Shown: positions 1 to 6,131, numbered from the stretch's first letter. The stretch: DNA of 9,264 bases from DATLZB01 sp035574175 (GCA_035574175.1 DATLZB010000232.1:1-9264); one strand, 5' to 3'. Made by a program: numbers and translations. Notes: generated by a model from the letters alone, not told the origin.

Positions 1-828
1 CAGGATCTCGCCCTTCACGTCGACCGTGATCTTCCGCGACAGGTCGCCGCGCGCCACCGCCGTCGTCACCTCGGCGATATTGCGCACCTGGGTGGTGAGA
101 TTGGCCGCCAGCAGGTTGACGTTGTCGGTCAGGTCCTTCCACGTGCCGGCCACCCCCGGCACCACGGCCTGGCCGCCGAGCCGCCCTTCGGTGCCGACCT
201 CGCGGGCGACGCGGGTCACTTCCGCCGCGAACGAGCGCAGCTGGTCGACCATCGTGTTGATGGCCTCCTTGAGCTGGAGGATTTCGCCGCGAACATCGAC
301 GGTGATCTTCTTCGACAGATCGCCGCTCGCCACCGCCATGGTCACCTCCGAGATGTTGCGCACCTGGGCGGTGAGGTTGCTCGCCATCAGATTGACGCTC
401 TCGGTCAGTTCCTTCCATACGCCAGTGACCTCGCTCACTTGGGCTTGGCCGCCGAGCTTGCCGTCGGTGCCCACCTCGCGCGCCACGCGGGTGACCTCCG
501 AGGTGAAAACGCTGAGCTGCTTGATCATCTTGTTGACGATGTTGGCAGAGCGCAGGAACTCACCCTTGAGTGGCCTGCCGTCGGCGTCGAGCCGCATCGA
601 GACGAGCAGGTTGCCCTGCGCCACCGCTTCGATCGACCGCGTCACCTCCGTCGTCGGCCACAAGAGATCGTCGATCAGCTCATTGACCGAATTCTCCATC
701 TCGCCCCACGCGCCGTTGGCCAGGCCAAGGCGCAGACGCTGGCGTGTTCTTCCCTCCTTGCCGACCACCTGCCCGATGCGTTCGAGCTGGCGCGCGAAAT
801 GCTCGTTGGAGGCCGCGATCTCGTTGAA
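1..828. repeat. In-gene tandem repeat, period 276 bp (HAMP units)
   Basis: Bases 1-276 and 277-552 align without gaps at a period of exactly 276 bp (92 codons). For example, the AGGAT.TCG block and the following GTGATCTTC and CGACAG.TCGCCG blocks recur at the same offsets. A third, more diverged copy continues to about 828 and is recognisable mainly at protein level. The repeat encodes successive HAMP linkers of the kinase. Nucleotide identity between the first two copies is high enough that homologous recombination could change the repeat number. Confidence 0.75.
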
Positions 829-1038
829 ACAGTCCGCAATCTTGCTCAGCACGCCGTTCGACGTCACTGACAAGCGGGCCGAGAAATCGCCAAGGCGCAT
901 GGCCTGGAGGGCCCGCAACACCTCGTTGAGGTCCGCATCGAGCGCAGCACCATTGGCTGCAACCTCAGTCTGATCGACAGCCTGATCGGCGGCTCGGTCC
1001 GCGCCGGCCGAAAGCGCGGCGTCGCTTTCCTGCACCAT
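1..1038 (-). CDS. Poly-HAMP cytoplasmic sensor histidine kinase, N-terminal part (runs off the left edge)
   Basis: 346 residues are visible; the kinase core lies beyond the window. No N-terminal membrane segment or signal peptide is seen, so the protein should be cytoplasmic. After an acidic, Ala-rich stretch (1-35) come repeating HAMP units of about 92 residues. Each carries a GDLSxKITVDV-type element (about 239-249 and 331-341), then GEIL, EVTRVAREVGT, a W(K)xLT(D/E)xVN helix and LTxQVRNI. The 66-157 unit is a diverged copy. This architecture is known from bacterial hybrid kinases and fungal group III osmosensing kinases (Nik1/Os-1), where serial HAMPs feed a HisKA-HATPase core and often receiver domains. 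The ATG at 1038 has a GGAG nine bases upstream, and the repeat reading frame is open from it to the edge. An EcfG-type promoter lies about 180 bases upstream, so it is probably stress-induced. The poly-HAMP family is clear; the kinase identity is inferred from the family because the catalytic part is absent. Confidence 0.88.
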   Translation of the reverse strand, partial: MVQESDAALSAGADRAADQAVDQTEVAANGAALDADLNEVLRALQAMRLGDFSARLSVTSNGVLSKIADCFNEIAASNEHFARQLERIGQVVGKEGRTRQRLRLGLANGAWGEMENSVNELIDDLLWPTTEVTRSIEAVAQGNLLVSMRLDADGRPLKGEFLRSANIVNKMIKQLSVFTSEVTRVAREVGTDGKLGGQAQVSEVTGVWKELTESVNLMASNLTAQVRNISEVTMAVASGDLSKKITVDVRGEILQLKEAINTMVDQLRSFAAEVTRVAREVGTEGRLGGQAVVPGVAGTWKDLTDNVNLLAANLTTQVRNIAEVTTAVARGDLSRKITVDVKGEIL

Positions 1039-1209
1039 GGACGTACGCTCCAGGACATGAGGAGGATAAAAGTCGGGAAGTAGGAGAATGGAGTTGCGAA
1101 GTGGGCCCTCGGACAAAAGCGGCCCCGCTCGCTCGGGCGGCAGAGGTGGCGCGGCTCTTTTCACCGGCGTTGGGAAAAGCCATGCACTAGAGGTCCCGGT
1201 CCCGAATCG
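1039..1209 (-). other. Long 5' leader of the poly-HAMP kinase
   Basis: Between the expected transcription start (about 1209, just after the EcfG-type -10) and the kinase ATG lie about 170 bases without a convincing gene. A 72-codon frame opens at an ATG at 1183 and runs out of frame into the kinase start, but it has no good Shine-Dalgarno and a low-complexity Ala/Ser/Arg/Gly composition. I see no riboswitch fold that I can name. The stretch 1242-1319, on the far side of the promoter, holds only short inverted repeats. Confidence 0.4.
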
Positions 1210-1215
1210 ATCGGA

Positions 1216-1241
1216 AACGCGCAACCAGTACGTTCGGTTCC
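1216..1241 (-). promoter_or_regulatory. EcfG-type (general stress response) promoter for the poly-HAMP kinase
   Basis: On the minus strand the -35 element GGAAC (1237-1241) is followed by 17 bases and the -10 element CGTT (1216-1219). This matches the known alphaproteobacterial EcfG/SigT/RpoE2 consensus GGAAC-N16/17-CGTT exactly. It points at the kinase, with the expected start near 1209. Its -35 region shares the 13-mer GGGAACCGAACGT with the promoter at 2316-2340. Confidence 0.82.
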
Positions 1242-1319
1242 CGTGCCGGCAGGCGCGTCTTGCGGTCGGCAGCAGCGACCGAGCTCGGTTTTGCCCAGAG
1301 CTGGCTCACCAATGGAGGT

Positions 1320-1595
1320 CTAGCTGGCAGGGGGTAACCCGAGCCACTTTCGATTCTTGTCAATGATCGCCACCAGAATGAGCCCGAAAGTGATGAGCCG
1401 GGCCCCGTAGTACAGGGGCTCATGTTCGTTAGGCAGCTGTTCGAGCGCGATCAGCGTTCGCGTCAGTCCATCGACCCCGAAAGCGATGGAAAACAGGATG
1501 AAGAAGCGGTCCCGGGTCTGCGTCCAAAACTTGAGGAAGAAGAGCGCCGCAACCAGCGCTCCCATGGCCGAGGCCCCCTGAATGGCAGCGATCAT
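1320..1595 (-). CDS. DUF5985 family small membrane protein (second copy)
   Basis: 91 residues. Three hydrophobic helices are visible at about 5-22 (AMGALVAALFFLKFW), 29-48 and 64-81, separated by short charged loops (QTRDR, EQLPNEHEPLYYG). The tail is basic (DKNRKWLGLPPAS). Length, helix spacing and the FW.Q..DRFF..FS.AF motif fit DUF5985, a family of unknown function usually present as two tandem copies. The ATG at 1595 has GAGG eight bases upstream. It is the third gene of an operon, 10 bases after the preceding DUF5985 gene, and should be co-transcribed from the promoter at 2316-2340. The role is unknown; a small inner-membrane partner of the co-encoded regulator is one inference. Confidence 0.82.
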   Translation of the reverse strand: MIAAIQGASAMGALVAALFFLKFWTQTRDRFFILFSIAFGVDGLTRTLIALEQLPNEHEPLYYGARLITFGLILVAIIDKNRKWLGLPPAS

Positions 1596-1605
1596 CGCGG
1601 TATCC

Positions 1606-1863
1606 TCACTCGGTGTCCCATATCAACCCATAGAGCAGAACGGCGATCGCCACGAGGCCTACCAGCGCGCGGGGCAGCGACAGGTCCGCGAGCGGAAAGG
1701 TCACCTTGTCGAGGACGAGCAGGATATTGTTCATGGTCAGCCCGGCAAAGCACAGCCCGCTCCAAAGCAACAGCCTGTATTTGCTGCGCGAATAGGCGTG
1801 AAGGAGCAGGAAGGCGCACAGGAATGCAGTGAGGGCGCACAGTCCGTAGATGAGCGTGGCCAT
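1606..1863 (-). CDS. DUF5985 family small membrane protein (first copy)
   Basis: 85 residues, predicted to be almost entirely membrane-embedded. There are three helices, at about 2-22, 32-52 and 64-81. The first loop holds the Y(S)RSKYRLLLWS motif, equivalent to the T.TRDRFFILFS motif of the downstream copy, so the two proteins are paralogues with the same topology. Its ATG overlaps the stop of the upstream winged-helix gene by one base (TGATG at 1861-1865), which implies translational coupling. The family is recognised as DUF5985; its biochemical function is not known. Confidence 0.83.
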   Translation of the reverse strand: MATLIYGLCALTAFLCAFLLLHAYSRSKYRLLLWSGLCFAGLTMNNILLVLDKVTFPLADLSLPRALVGLVAIAVLLYGLIWDTE

Positions 1864-2243
1864 CACTCGCTGTCCTTCCTGAGCTTGAAAGCATCGGCAA
1901 ATTCCCGGATCCGGCTCGGCTTTGAGTGGATCAGGTTGGTGACAGGTATAAGGCTGGCCGAATAGAGGGCGGCCAGCCGCTCCACCTTTTCGCGCAGCTC
2001 TTCGCTCCGGCATTGGAACCGGTAGCTTCCGTCCTCGGTTACCAGGAAACCGTCGGCATGGAGGCGGGCGAGCAGTTCCGCCGTTCGTTGCGCAGTGACG
2101 TAGATTCGTTGCGACAATTCCTGCGCCCGCCAAGCAGTGCTTGGATTACTCCGCAGGATAAGAAGCGCTTCCAACTGTGAAATGCTGTCGATGTACTGCA
2201 AGATGAATTCCCGCAGATCGTCTGGAATCGGCTGGTCCCTCAT
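1863..2243 (-). CDS. Winged-helix DNA-binding regulator, first gene of the DUF5985 operon
   Basis: 126 residues from the chosen start. A winged-helix fold is suggested at about 22-80. SQLEALLILRS forms the first helix, WRAQELSQRIYVT and AQRTAELLARLHADG form a helix-turn-helix, and FLVTEDGSYRFQC forms the beta wing. A charged helix follows (EELREKVERLAALY) and then a basic C-terminus. This resembles MarR/ArsR-like single-domain regulators, but no effector-binding domain is seen. The frame is open up to 2330, but an EcfG-type promoter at 2316-2340 makes the longer start untranslatable. The ATG at 2243 has AGGG six bases upstream; the ATG at 2249 is the alternative. It is translationally coupled to the next gene. 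Autoregulation or control of the membrane pair is possible but not shown. Confidence 0.78.
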   Translation of the reverse strand: MRDQPIPDDLREFILQYIDSISQLEALLILRSNPSTAWRAQELSQRIYVTAQRTAELLARLHADGFLVTEDGSYRFQCRSEELREKVERLAALYSASLIPVTNLIHSKPSRIREFADAFKLRKDSE

Positions 2244-2315
2244 CCTCATCCCTACCAGCGCTTGCCCACGGGCACGCGTCCCGTCTGCCCGCTCGCCGTT
2301 CTGTGAAAGGGAGAT

Positions 2316-2340
2316 AACGTACGGGCGCACGTTCGGTTCC
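2316..2340 (-). promoter_or_regulatory. EcfG-type promoter for the winged-helix/DUF5985 operon
   Basis: On the minus strand GGAAC (2336-2340) is followed by 16 bases and CGTT (2316-2319), an exact match to the alphaproteobacterial GSR consensus. Transcription should start near 2308, leaving a leader of about 60 bases before the chosen ATG at 2243. The match decides the gene start, since the longest reading frame begins inside this element. Confidence 0.85.
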
Positions 2341-2449
2341 CCCGAGGCTCTCGAACGAAATACGGGGACGCTGCCAAAGGCTAGGCCCGGGCGTAAGCTG
2401 CTTGCGTGAAGACGTGAGGAAATGTGCGGCGCAATGGAGAGCTGAACCG

Positions 2450-4000
2450 TTGAGCGAGCGAAAAAGGCCTCGAGTTTCGCCTCTTGTTCTGTTGGCCGTG
2501 GCCCTGGTGCTGCCGGCCGCCAGCCTCATTCCCCTCGGTAGCCTATGGCTGTGGGAGCGCGGCTACCTTCTTTACTGGGCTGTTGCGAGCAGCCTGCTCG
2601 TGGCGGCCATTTATGCCCTGCAGCGACGCCTCTTGGTGCCCCTGCCCACCGAGCCCTCCCCTGCCAAGGTCTCCGAAGCGTCCGAGCCCGCAGACTCGGC
2701 CTGGACATCGCGCCAAGCGCAAGCCTGGGAGGACGTGATCGCCCTCGCCTCGAAGGTCAAGGCTGAGCGCATGATGAGCCGCGATGCCGCTGTCGCGCTC
2801 GGGCTCGAGACGGTGGAGACGGTTGCCAAGCGCATCCATCCTGACCGAAGCGATCCTTTGCTGCAGTTCACCGTGCCCGAAGCGCTCGCCGTGATCGAGC
2901 GCGCCAGCGCCAACCTGCGCGGCTTCCTCGTCTCCTCCTTTCCGCTTGGCGACCGGATCACCGTGGCCCAGTTCATGTGGCTCTACCGCTGGCGGAGCGC
3001 TGTCCGGCTCGCGGAGAGGGGTTATGATTTGTGGCGCGTAGTGCGCCTTCTCAACCCAGTCGCCGCCGCCACGCAGGAGATGCGCGAACGTCTGAGTCGC
3101 CAGCTTTACGAGATGGGCCGCGACCATTTGGCTGAGCGCCTCGCGCGCGCCTACGTCAAGGAGGTCGGGCGGGCGGCCATCGATCTCTACGGCGGCAATC
3201 TGCGGGTGACGCGCGAAGCTGTGCGCAGCCACGTAACGGCGGCCTCCCGCAGGGACCTGGCGGCCACTCACCCGGTGGGCCAAGAAGATGCCGAACCCAT
3301 CAGGATACTGCTTGCCGGCCAGACCGGGGTCGGCAAGTCGAGCCTCGTAAATGCCCTCGCCGACGCGGTGGAGGCGGCCGTCGACGTGCTGCCGACCACC
3401 GTGAGTTTCACGCCCTATCGGTTCACCCATGACGGTCTGCCGGCGGCACTCATCATCGACAGCCCCGGTGTGGCCGGCGCGGAGGTTCCCAAAGCGCTGA
3501 TCGAAGCTGCCGACGACAGCGACATGGTGCTCTGGGTGTGTTCGGCTTCCCGCGCTGCCCGCGAGATGGATGCACGGGCGCTCGCGGCCATCCGAAACCA
3601 TTTCGAAGGGCAGCCGAACCGGCGCCGCCCACCCATGCTGCTCGTTCTCACGCACATCGACGCGCTGCGCCCGTTCCACGAATGGAACCCGCCGTACGAC
3701 TTGAACGACGCCGCGTGTGCCAAGGCCCGCTCGATCCGCGACGCCATGGACGCCGCCGCCAGCGATCTCGGGTTCGACGATAGTGAAATTGTGCCAGTGC
3801 GCAGCGACATTGCTCCCTACAATGTCGACGCGCTGTGGGCCAAGATCATCGAGTTGATGCCGGAGGCTCAGCGGGTGCGTCTGCTGCGTACCCTGCGCGA
3901 CATCGCCTCAGTGCCGGCATGGCGCGCAATCTGGTCGCAGGCCGCCGGGGCAGGCCGGACCTTGAAAGGGGTGCTTTTCGGTCGCAACCGGGGCGGCTGA
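2450..4000 (+). CDS. Membrane-anchored GTPase (Era/50S-binding GTPase-like G domain)
   Basis: 516 residues. Two N-terminal hydrophobic helices (about 10-30 and 34-52) form a hairpin anchor. A mostly helical, charged central region (about 70-280) follows, then a G domain. G1 is GQTGVGKSS near 290-298, the switch I threonine is in LPTTVSF, G3 is DSPG near 337-340, and G4 is THID near 401-404 in place of NKxD. A G5-like PVRSD lies further on. The G domain looks like Era/YcjX-type TRAFAC GTPases; the central region is unrecognised. No ATG is available near the start. TTG at 2450 has GGAG ten bases upstream, while TTG at 2402 would add 16 residues without a visible ribosome site. No EcfG-type promoter is seen upstream. 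It lacks the C-terminal DUF697 found in the second GTPase of this window. It probably senses or remodels something at the inner membrane; the substrate is unknown. Confidence 0.8.
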   Translation: MSERKRPRVSPLVLLAVALVLPAASLIPLGSLWLWERGYLLYWAVASSLLVAAIYALQRRLLVPLPTEPSPAKVSEASEPADSAWTSRQAQAWEDVIALASKVKAERMMSRDAAVALGLETVETVAKRIHPDRSDPLLQFTVPEALAVIERASANLRGFLVSSFPLGDRITVAQFMWLYRWRSAVRLAERGYDLWRVVRLLNPVAAATQEMRERLSRQLYEMGRDHLAERLARAYVKEVGRAAIDLYGGNLRVTREAVRSHVTAASRRDLAATHPVGQEDAEPIRILLAGQTGVGKSSLVNALADAVEAAVDVLPTTVSFTPYRFTHDGLPAALIIDSPGVAGAEVPKALIEAADDSDMVLWVCSASRAAREMDARALAAIRNHFEGQPNRRRPPMLLVLTHIDALRPFHEWNPPYDLNDAACAKARSIRDAMDAAASDLGFDDSEIVPVRSDIAPYNVDALWAKIIELMPEAQRVRLLRTLRDIASVPAWRAIWSQAAGAGRTLKGVLFGRNRGG

Positions 4001-4044
4001 TTGCACGCCGCCGCTCTCACCCGGTTCGAAAGAATCCCGCCTCT

Positions 4045-4069
4045 TGAACCAATTGCGTGCTGTGGCGTT
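4045..4069 (+). promoter_or_regulatory. EcfG-type promoter for the DUF883/holin-like pair
   Basis: TGAAC (4045-4049), 16 bases, then CGTT (4066-4069): one mismatch to GGAAC-N16-CGTT in the first -35 base. The expected start is near 4077, about 38 bases before the ATG at 4115, with AAGGAG at 4101-4106 in between. It is the weakest of the six matches but ideally placed. Confidence 0.68.
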
Positions 4070-4114
4070 AGCTCCCGCACGGTTCATCTACAGCCATGCA
4101 AAGGAGCAGCTCCA

Positions 4115-4396
4115 ATGGACCACAGCAAGCCTCCACGTGAGATTAAGGAAAAGGCCACCGATCAGTTTGAGCGGATGGCGGATAAGGCGACCGAACAATT
4201 CCGGCAGGTTGCCGACAAGGCCGAGGGCATCGCCGAGCGCGTCGCCGAGCAGGGCAGGGAGGCCGGCGAGCGCGTACAGCAGGTCGCTGGCAACCTCAAG
4301 GGCGCGGTCGATCGCTCGGTCAAGGAACAGCCCATGACCACCCTCGCGATAGCCGCCGTCGTCGGCTTCGTGCTCGGGGCCTTGTGGAAGTCGTAA
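4115..4396 (+). CDS. DUF883 (ElaB/YqjD-like) tail-anchored membrane protein
   Basis: 93 residues. The first 70 are a highly charged amphipathic helix or coiled coil with repeating elements (KATDQFERMADKATEQF, QVADKAEGIAERVAEQ). The C-terminus is one membrane helix (about 75-90, TTLAIAAVVGFVLGALW) ending in KS. This is the DUF883 layout. In E. coli, ElaB, YqjD and YgaM are stationary-phase, inner-membrane-anchored proteins reported to bind ribosomes. The ATG at 4115 has a perfect AAGGAG eight bases upstream, so the open frame before it is discarded. A GSR-type promoter precedes it, and a holin-like membrane gene starts 28 bases downstream. This parallels the E. coli yqjD-yqjE arrangement, under an alphaproteobacterial stress sigma factor instead of RpoS. 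Confidence 0.88.
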   Translation: MDHSKPPREIKEKATDQFERMADKATEQFRQVADKAEGIAERVAEQGREAGERVQQVAGNLKGAVDRSVKEQPMTTLAIAAVVGFVLGALWKS

Positions 4397-4424
4397 TAGT
4401 CCCTGCCTTGAGGCGCCCCTGCTG

Positions 4425-5021
4425 ATGTTCCAGGGTTTGATCGATCAGGCAAAGACCGCGGCGGGCTCGCTTGTCTCCATTTATCTTGCAAGGGCGTCGG
4501 TTGCCGTGCCCTTCGTGGTGGCGGCGGGCTTCGCAACTGCGGCCGTCGCGCTGCTACTGACGGAGGAGTTCGGCGCGATCGCCGCCGCCTCCATAATGGC
4601 CGGGGGCTTCACGGCGATTGGCGCCCTTGCCGCCATGTTGGTGACCATCAAGGAGCAAGAGGACGCGGCCGCCGCCGCGGAGGCGCAGGCGGAGAACAGC
4701 AACGTCGCAAGCGCGCTCGACGCAATGGGGGACGCGGTGGGCCAAGCCGTCGGCCAGTCACCCGTCGAGCTGATTAGTGCGCTTCTCCTCTCCACCCCGC
4801 TCGGCCCGAGGCTGCTCTCTGCCGGAGCCAGCTCGCTCGGCCGACCGCGCAGCCTCGCCCTTGTGGCGACGATCGCGATTGTCGCCGTGCTCCTTTGGGC
4901 GGACAACCTGAACAGCGAGGATGCCGAGCCGCAACGCGCCGATCATGCTGCTGGCACCGGCGAGGCGACGGAGGCTGCGGACGCCTGGAATGCAGATCGA
5001 TTACGGACCGAGGCTGCATGA
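4425..5021 (+). CDS. YqjE/phage-holin-superfamily-like membrane protein
   Basis: 198 residues. After a short amphipathic start come two closely spaced hydrophobic helices (about 25-46 and 50-74). A charged Ala/Glu-rich segment (76-95) follows, then an amphipathic region and a third hydrophobic segment (about 143-159, SLALVATIAIVAVLLWA). The acidic tail is probably disordered. The paired N-terminal helices and the position right after a DUF883 gene suggest a YqjE/DUF1469 (holin superfamily III)-like protein. Similarity is by topology and context, and I cannot point to a signature residue. The C-terminal extension with a third helix is longer than typical YqjE. The start ATG at 4425 has only a weak GAGG 11 bases upstream. 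It is probably co-transcribed with the DUF883 gene. Confidence 0.68.
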   Translation: MFQGLIDQAKTAAGSLVSIYLARASVAVPFVVAAGFATAAVALLLTEEFGAIAAASIMAGGFTAIGALAAMLVTIKEQEDAAAAAEAQAENSNVASALDAMGDAVGQAVGQSPVELISALLLSTPLGPRLLSAGASSLGRPRSLALVATIAIVAVLLWADNLNSEDAEPQRADHAAGTGEATEAADAWNADRLRTEAA

Positions 5022-5032
5022 AGGCGGGTCGC

Positions 5033-5057
5033 GGAACAAGACATCGCCGCGTGCGTT
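5033..5057 (+). promoter_or_regulatory. EcfG-type promoter for the PRC-barrel gene
   Basis: GGAAC (5033-5037), 16 bases, CGTT (5054-5057): an exact consensus match lying 12 bases after the stop of the preceding gene. The predicted start near 5065 leaves a leader of about 37 bases. The PRC-barrel gene therefore has its own stress promoter even though it directly follows the DUF883 operon. Confidence 0.85.
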
Positions 5058-5101
5058 GACCGCCAATCAACGGGAATCTTCCACCCATGGAGAAGGAGAC
5101 G

Positions 5102-5479
5102 ATGGCCAACGTAACGGTTCACCCGAACAGGCGGCTAATATCGAACGAGGATGTGCAAGGCACCGCGGTGTATGGTGCCGGAGAGCAGAAAATCGGATCG
5201 GTCGACCACCTGATGATCGACAAACAGTCTGGACGCGTCGCTTATGCCGTCATCAGCTTTGGCGGTTTTCTCGGCCTCGGGCACGGTCACTATCCCGTGC
5301 CCTGGGGTGCCTTGAAGTACGACACCTCGCTTGAAGGTTTCCGCACCAGTATCACCGAGCAGCAACTTCGCGACGCGCCCGAGTTCAGCGACGACTCCTG
5401 GGGCGATCGCGACTGGGAGATGCGGACCCACAAGCATTACACCGCCCCCTATTACTGGGAACTCGGGCCGCGAGCCTGA
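5102..5479 (+). CDS. PRC-barrel domain protein
   Basis: 125 residues, soluble, no signal peptide. Residues about 12-85 form a PRC-barrel: LISNEDVQGTAVYG opens the domain, IGSVDHLMIDKQSGRVAYAVIS is the classic strand-turn-strand motif, and the domain closes at VPWGALKYD. The typical GFLGLG.GHYPVPW segment of alphaproteobacterial stand-alone PRC proteins is present. The tail (about 95-125) is rich in Asp, Trp, His and Tyr. PRC-barrels occur in RimM and photosynthetic reaction centre H subunits; the stand-alone proteins have no assigned activity and are often stress-induced. ATG at 5102 is preferred because a purine-rich GGAG/AAGGAG tract lies just before it. An in-frame ATG at 5087 lies before that tract and has only a weak site. 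Confidence 0.88.
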   Translation: MANVTVHPNRRLISNEDVQGTAVYGAGEQKIGSVDHLMIDKQSGRVAYAVISFGGFLGLGHGHYPVPWGALKYDTSLEGFRTSITEQQLRDAPEFSDDSWGDRDWEMRTHKHYTAPYYWELGPRA

Positions 5480-5509
5480 CCTCGCTCGCATCCTGGACCG
5501 CCGCTTTAG

Positions 5510-5536
5510 GGCCGGGGCGGCCACCGCCACCCGGCC
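5510..5536. terminator. Strong hairpin between two convergent genes, possible bidirectional terminator
   Basis: GGCCGGG (5510-5516) pairs with CCCGGCC (5530-5536), and GCGG (5517-5520) pairs with CCGC (5524-5527), around a three-base loop with a two-base bulge (5528-5529). It fills the gap between the PRC-barrel stop and the DUF992 stop and abuts the latter. No run of T follows on either strand, so it is not a textbook intrinsic terminator. Its position and its 11 mostly G-C pairs still suggest transcript ending or 3'-end protection. Confidence 0.45.
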
Positions 5537-6019
5537 TCAGGCTGCCGCCGACTTCAGCCTCAACTCTAGGATGGTAACCGTGCCGATGCCGTTGCGTAAC
5601 TTCCCGGCGTGCAGCGTTATCGACGAGTTGGCGTCGCCTATAAGCGAGGAGATCGTTTGTTCAGACGCCGCTCCCCGTTTAGTCTCCCCGCTGTAGACTT
5701 GCTCGAGTGCTCCGGCCGGGGCCACGTCACCCGCCGGCGCCCGCACCGTCCAGCTCAAAACCTCGACGCCGGTGAGCCCGTCACGCTGGGCGCTCACCAC
5801 GCGAACCCTGCCGGCGTAGGACTCTTCCGGGCCGCTGCCCTCGCGGTAGAAGACGCAGGCGGCATCCCGAACCTGCATGGGCGGCACCGCCGTCTCCTCT
5901 CCGCTCTTGGCGAGAGTGCAGATGAGGATACCGACGGGAAGCGACACGTCCTGGCCCAATGCCGTACCGGCGGCTGTAGACAGCAGCACAACGAGCGGTG
6001 GGAGATGACGACAGCGCAT
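5537..6019 (-). CDS. Secreted DUF992 family protein
   Basis: 160 residues from the chosen ATG at 6019, which has GAGG close upstream; the longer in-frame ATG at 6085 would bury the signal peptide. Residues 1-22 are a signal peptide (MRCRHLPP, then a hydrophobic LVVLLSTAAGTALG core). The mature part matches the DUF992 pattern: VGILICTLAKSG near the N-terminus, AACVFYREGSGPEESYAG (second conserved Cys and the Y.G motif), then LSWTV.AP and GALEQVYSGE. It ends with SSITLHAG and a terminal beta strand (GTVTILELRL). Cys34 and Cys55 could form a disulphide in the periplasm. DUF992 is an alphaproteobacterial family of unknown function. It is transcribed divergently from the TFPASDP gene and converges on the PRC-barrel gene. 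No EcfG-type site is seen on its own strand. Confidence 0.8.
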   Translation of the reverse strand: MRCRHLPPLVVLLSTAAGTALGQDVSLPVGILICTLAKSGEETAVPPMQVRDAACVFYREGSGPEESYAGRVRVVSAQRDGLTGVEVLSWTVRAPAGDVAPAGALEQVYSGETKRGAASEQTISSLIGDANSSITLHAGKLRNGIGTVTILELRLKSAAA

Positions 6020-6098
6020 GGGACCCTCAGCAGAGGTCTCGAGGCCCAACAACTGCAAAACGCTCCGCACTGGAAAACGTCGCATGTCCCGCCCGCCG

Positions 6099-6123
6099 GG
6101 AACCGCGCGTCGCGCCGACCGTT
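6099..6123 (+). promoter_or_regulatory. EcfG-type promoter for the TFPASDP small protein
   Basis: GGAAC (6099-6103), 16 bases, CGTT (6120-6123): an exact consensus match. The ATG at 6132 is only eight bases after the -10 element, so transcription should begin at or within a few bases of the start codon. It lies in the divergent region between the DUF992 gene and this gene. Confidence 0.82.
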
Positions 6124-6131
6124 ACTGTGGC

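Noticed and set aside
26..973. Long plus-strand frame (315 codons) across the kinase
   Set aside because: It is the antisense of the HAMP repeats. It is Ser/Arg/Thr-rich and carries the same 276-bp repeat, while the minus frame gives clear HAMP motifs.
965..1183. 72-codon frame in the kinase leader, a possible upstream ORF
   Set aside because: There is no convincing Shine-Dalgarno, the composition is low-complexity, and it overlaps the kinase start out of frame. It is mentioned only as part of the leader.
1264..1289. Short inverted repeats (GGTCG/CGACC and palindrome ACCGAGCTCGGT) after the second DUF5985 gene
   Set aside because: The stems are short and overlap each other, and no T-run follows on the minus strand, so a terminator or operator cannot be supported.
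2015..2039. GGAAC-N16-CGGT on the plus strand
   Set aside because: It lies inside the winged-helix gene, has a mismatched -10 element, and has no plus-strand gene start until 2450.
2543..3679. 378-codon minus-strand frame opposite the first GTPase
   Set aside because: It is a high-GC antisense shadow. The plus frame carries intact G1, G3 and G4 motifs.
6020..6131. EcfG-type promoter for the DUF992 gene
   Set aside because: I searched the minus strand of the divergent region and found no GGAAC with CGTT at 16-17 bases; the only match there faces the TFPASDP gene.
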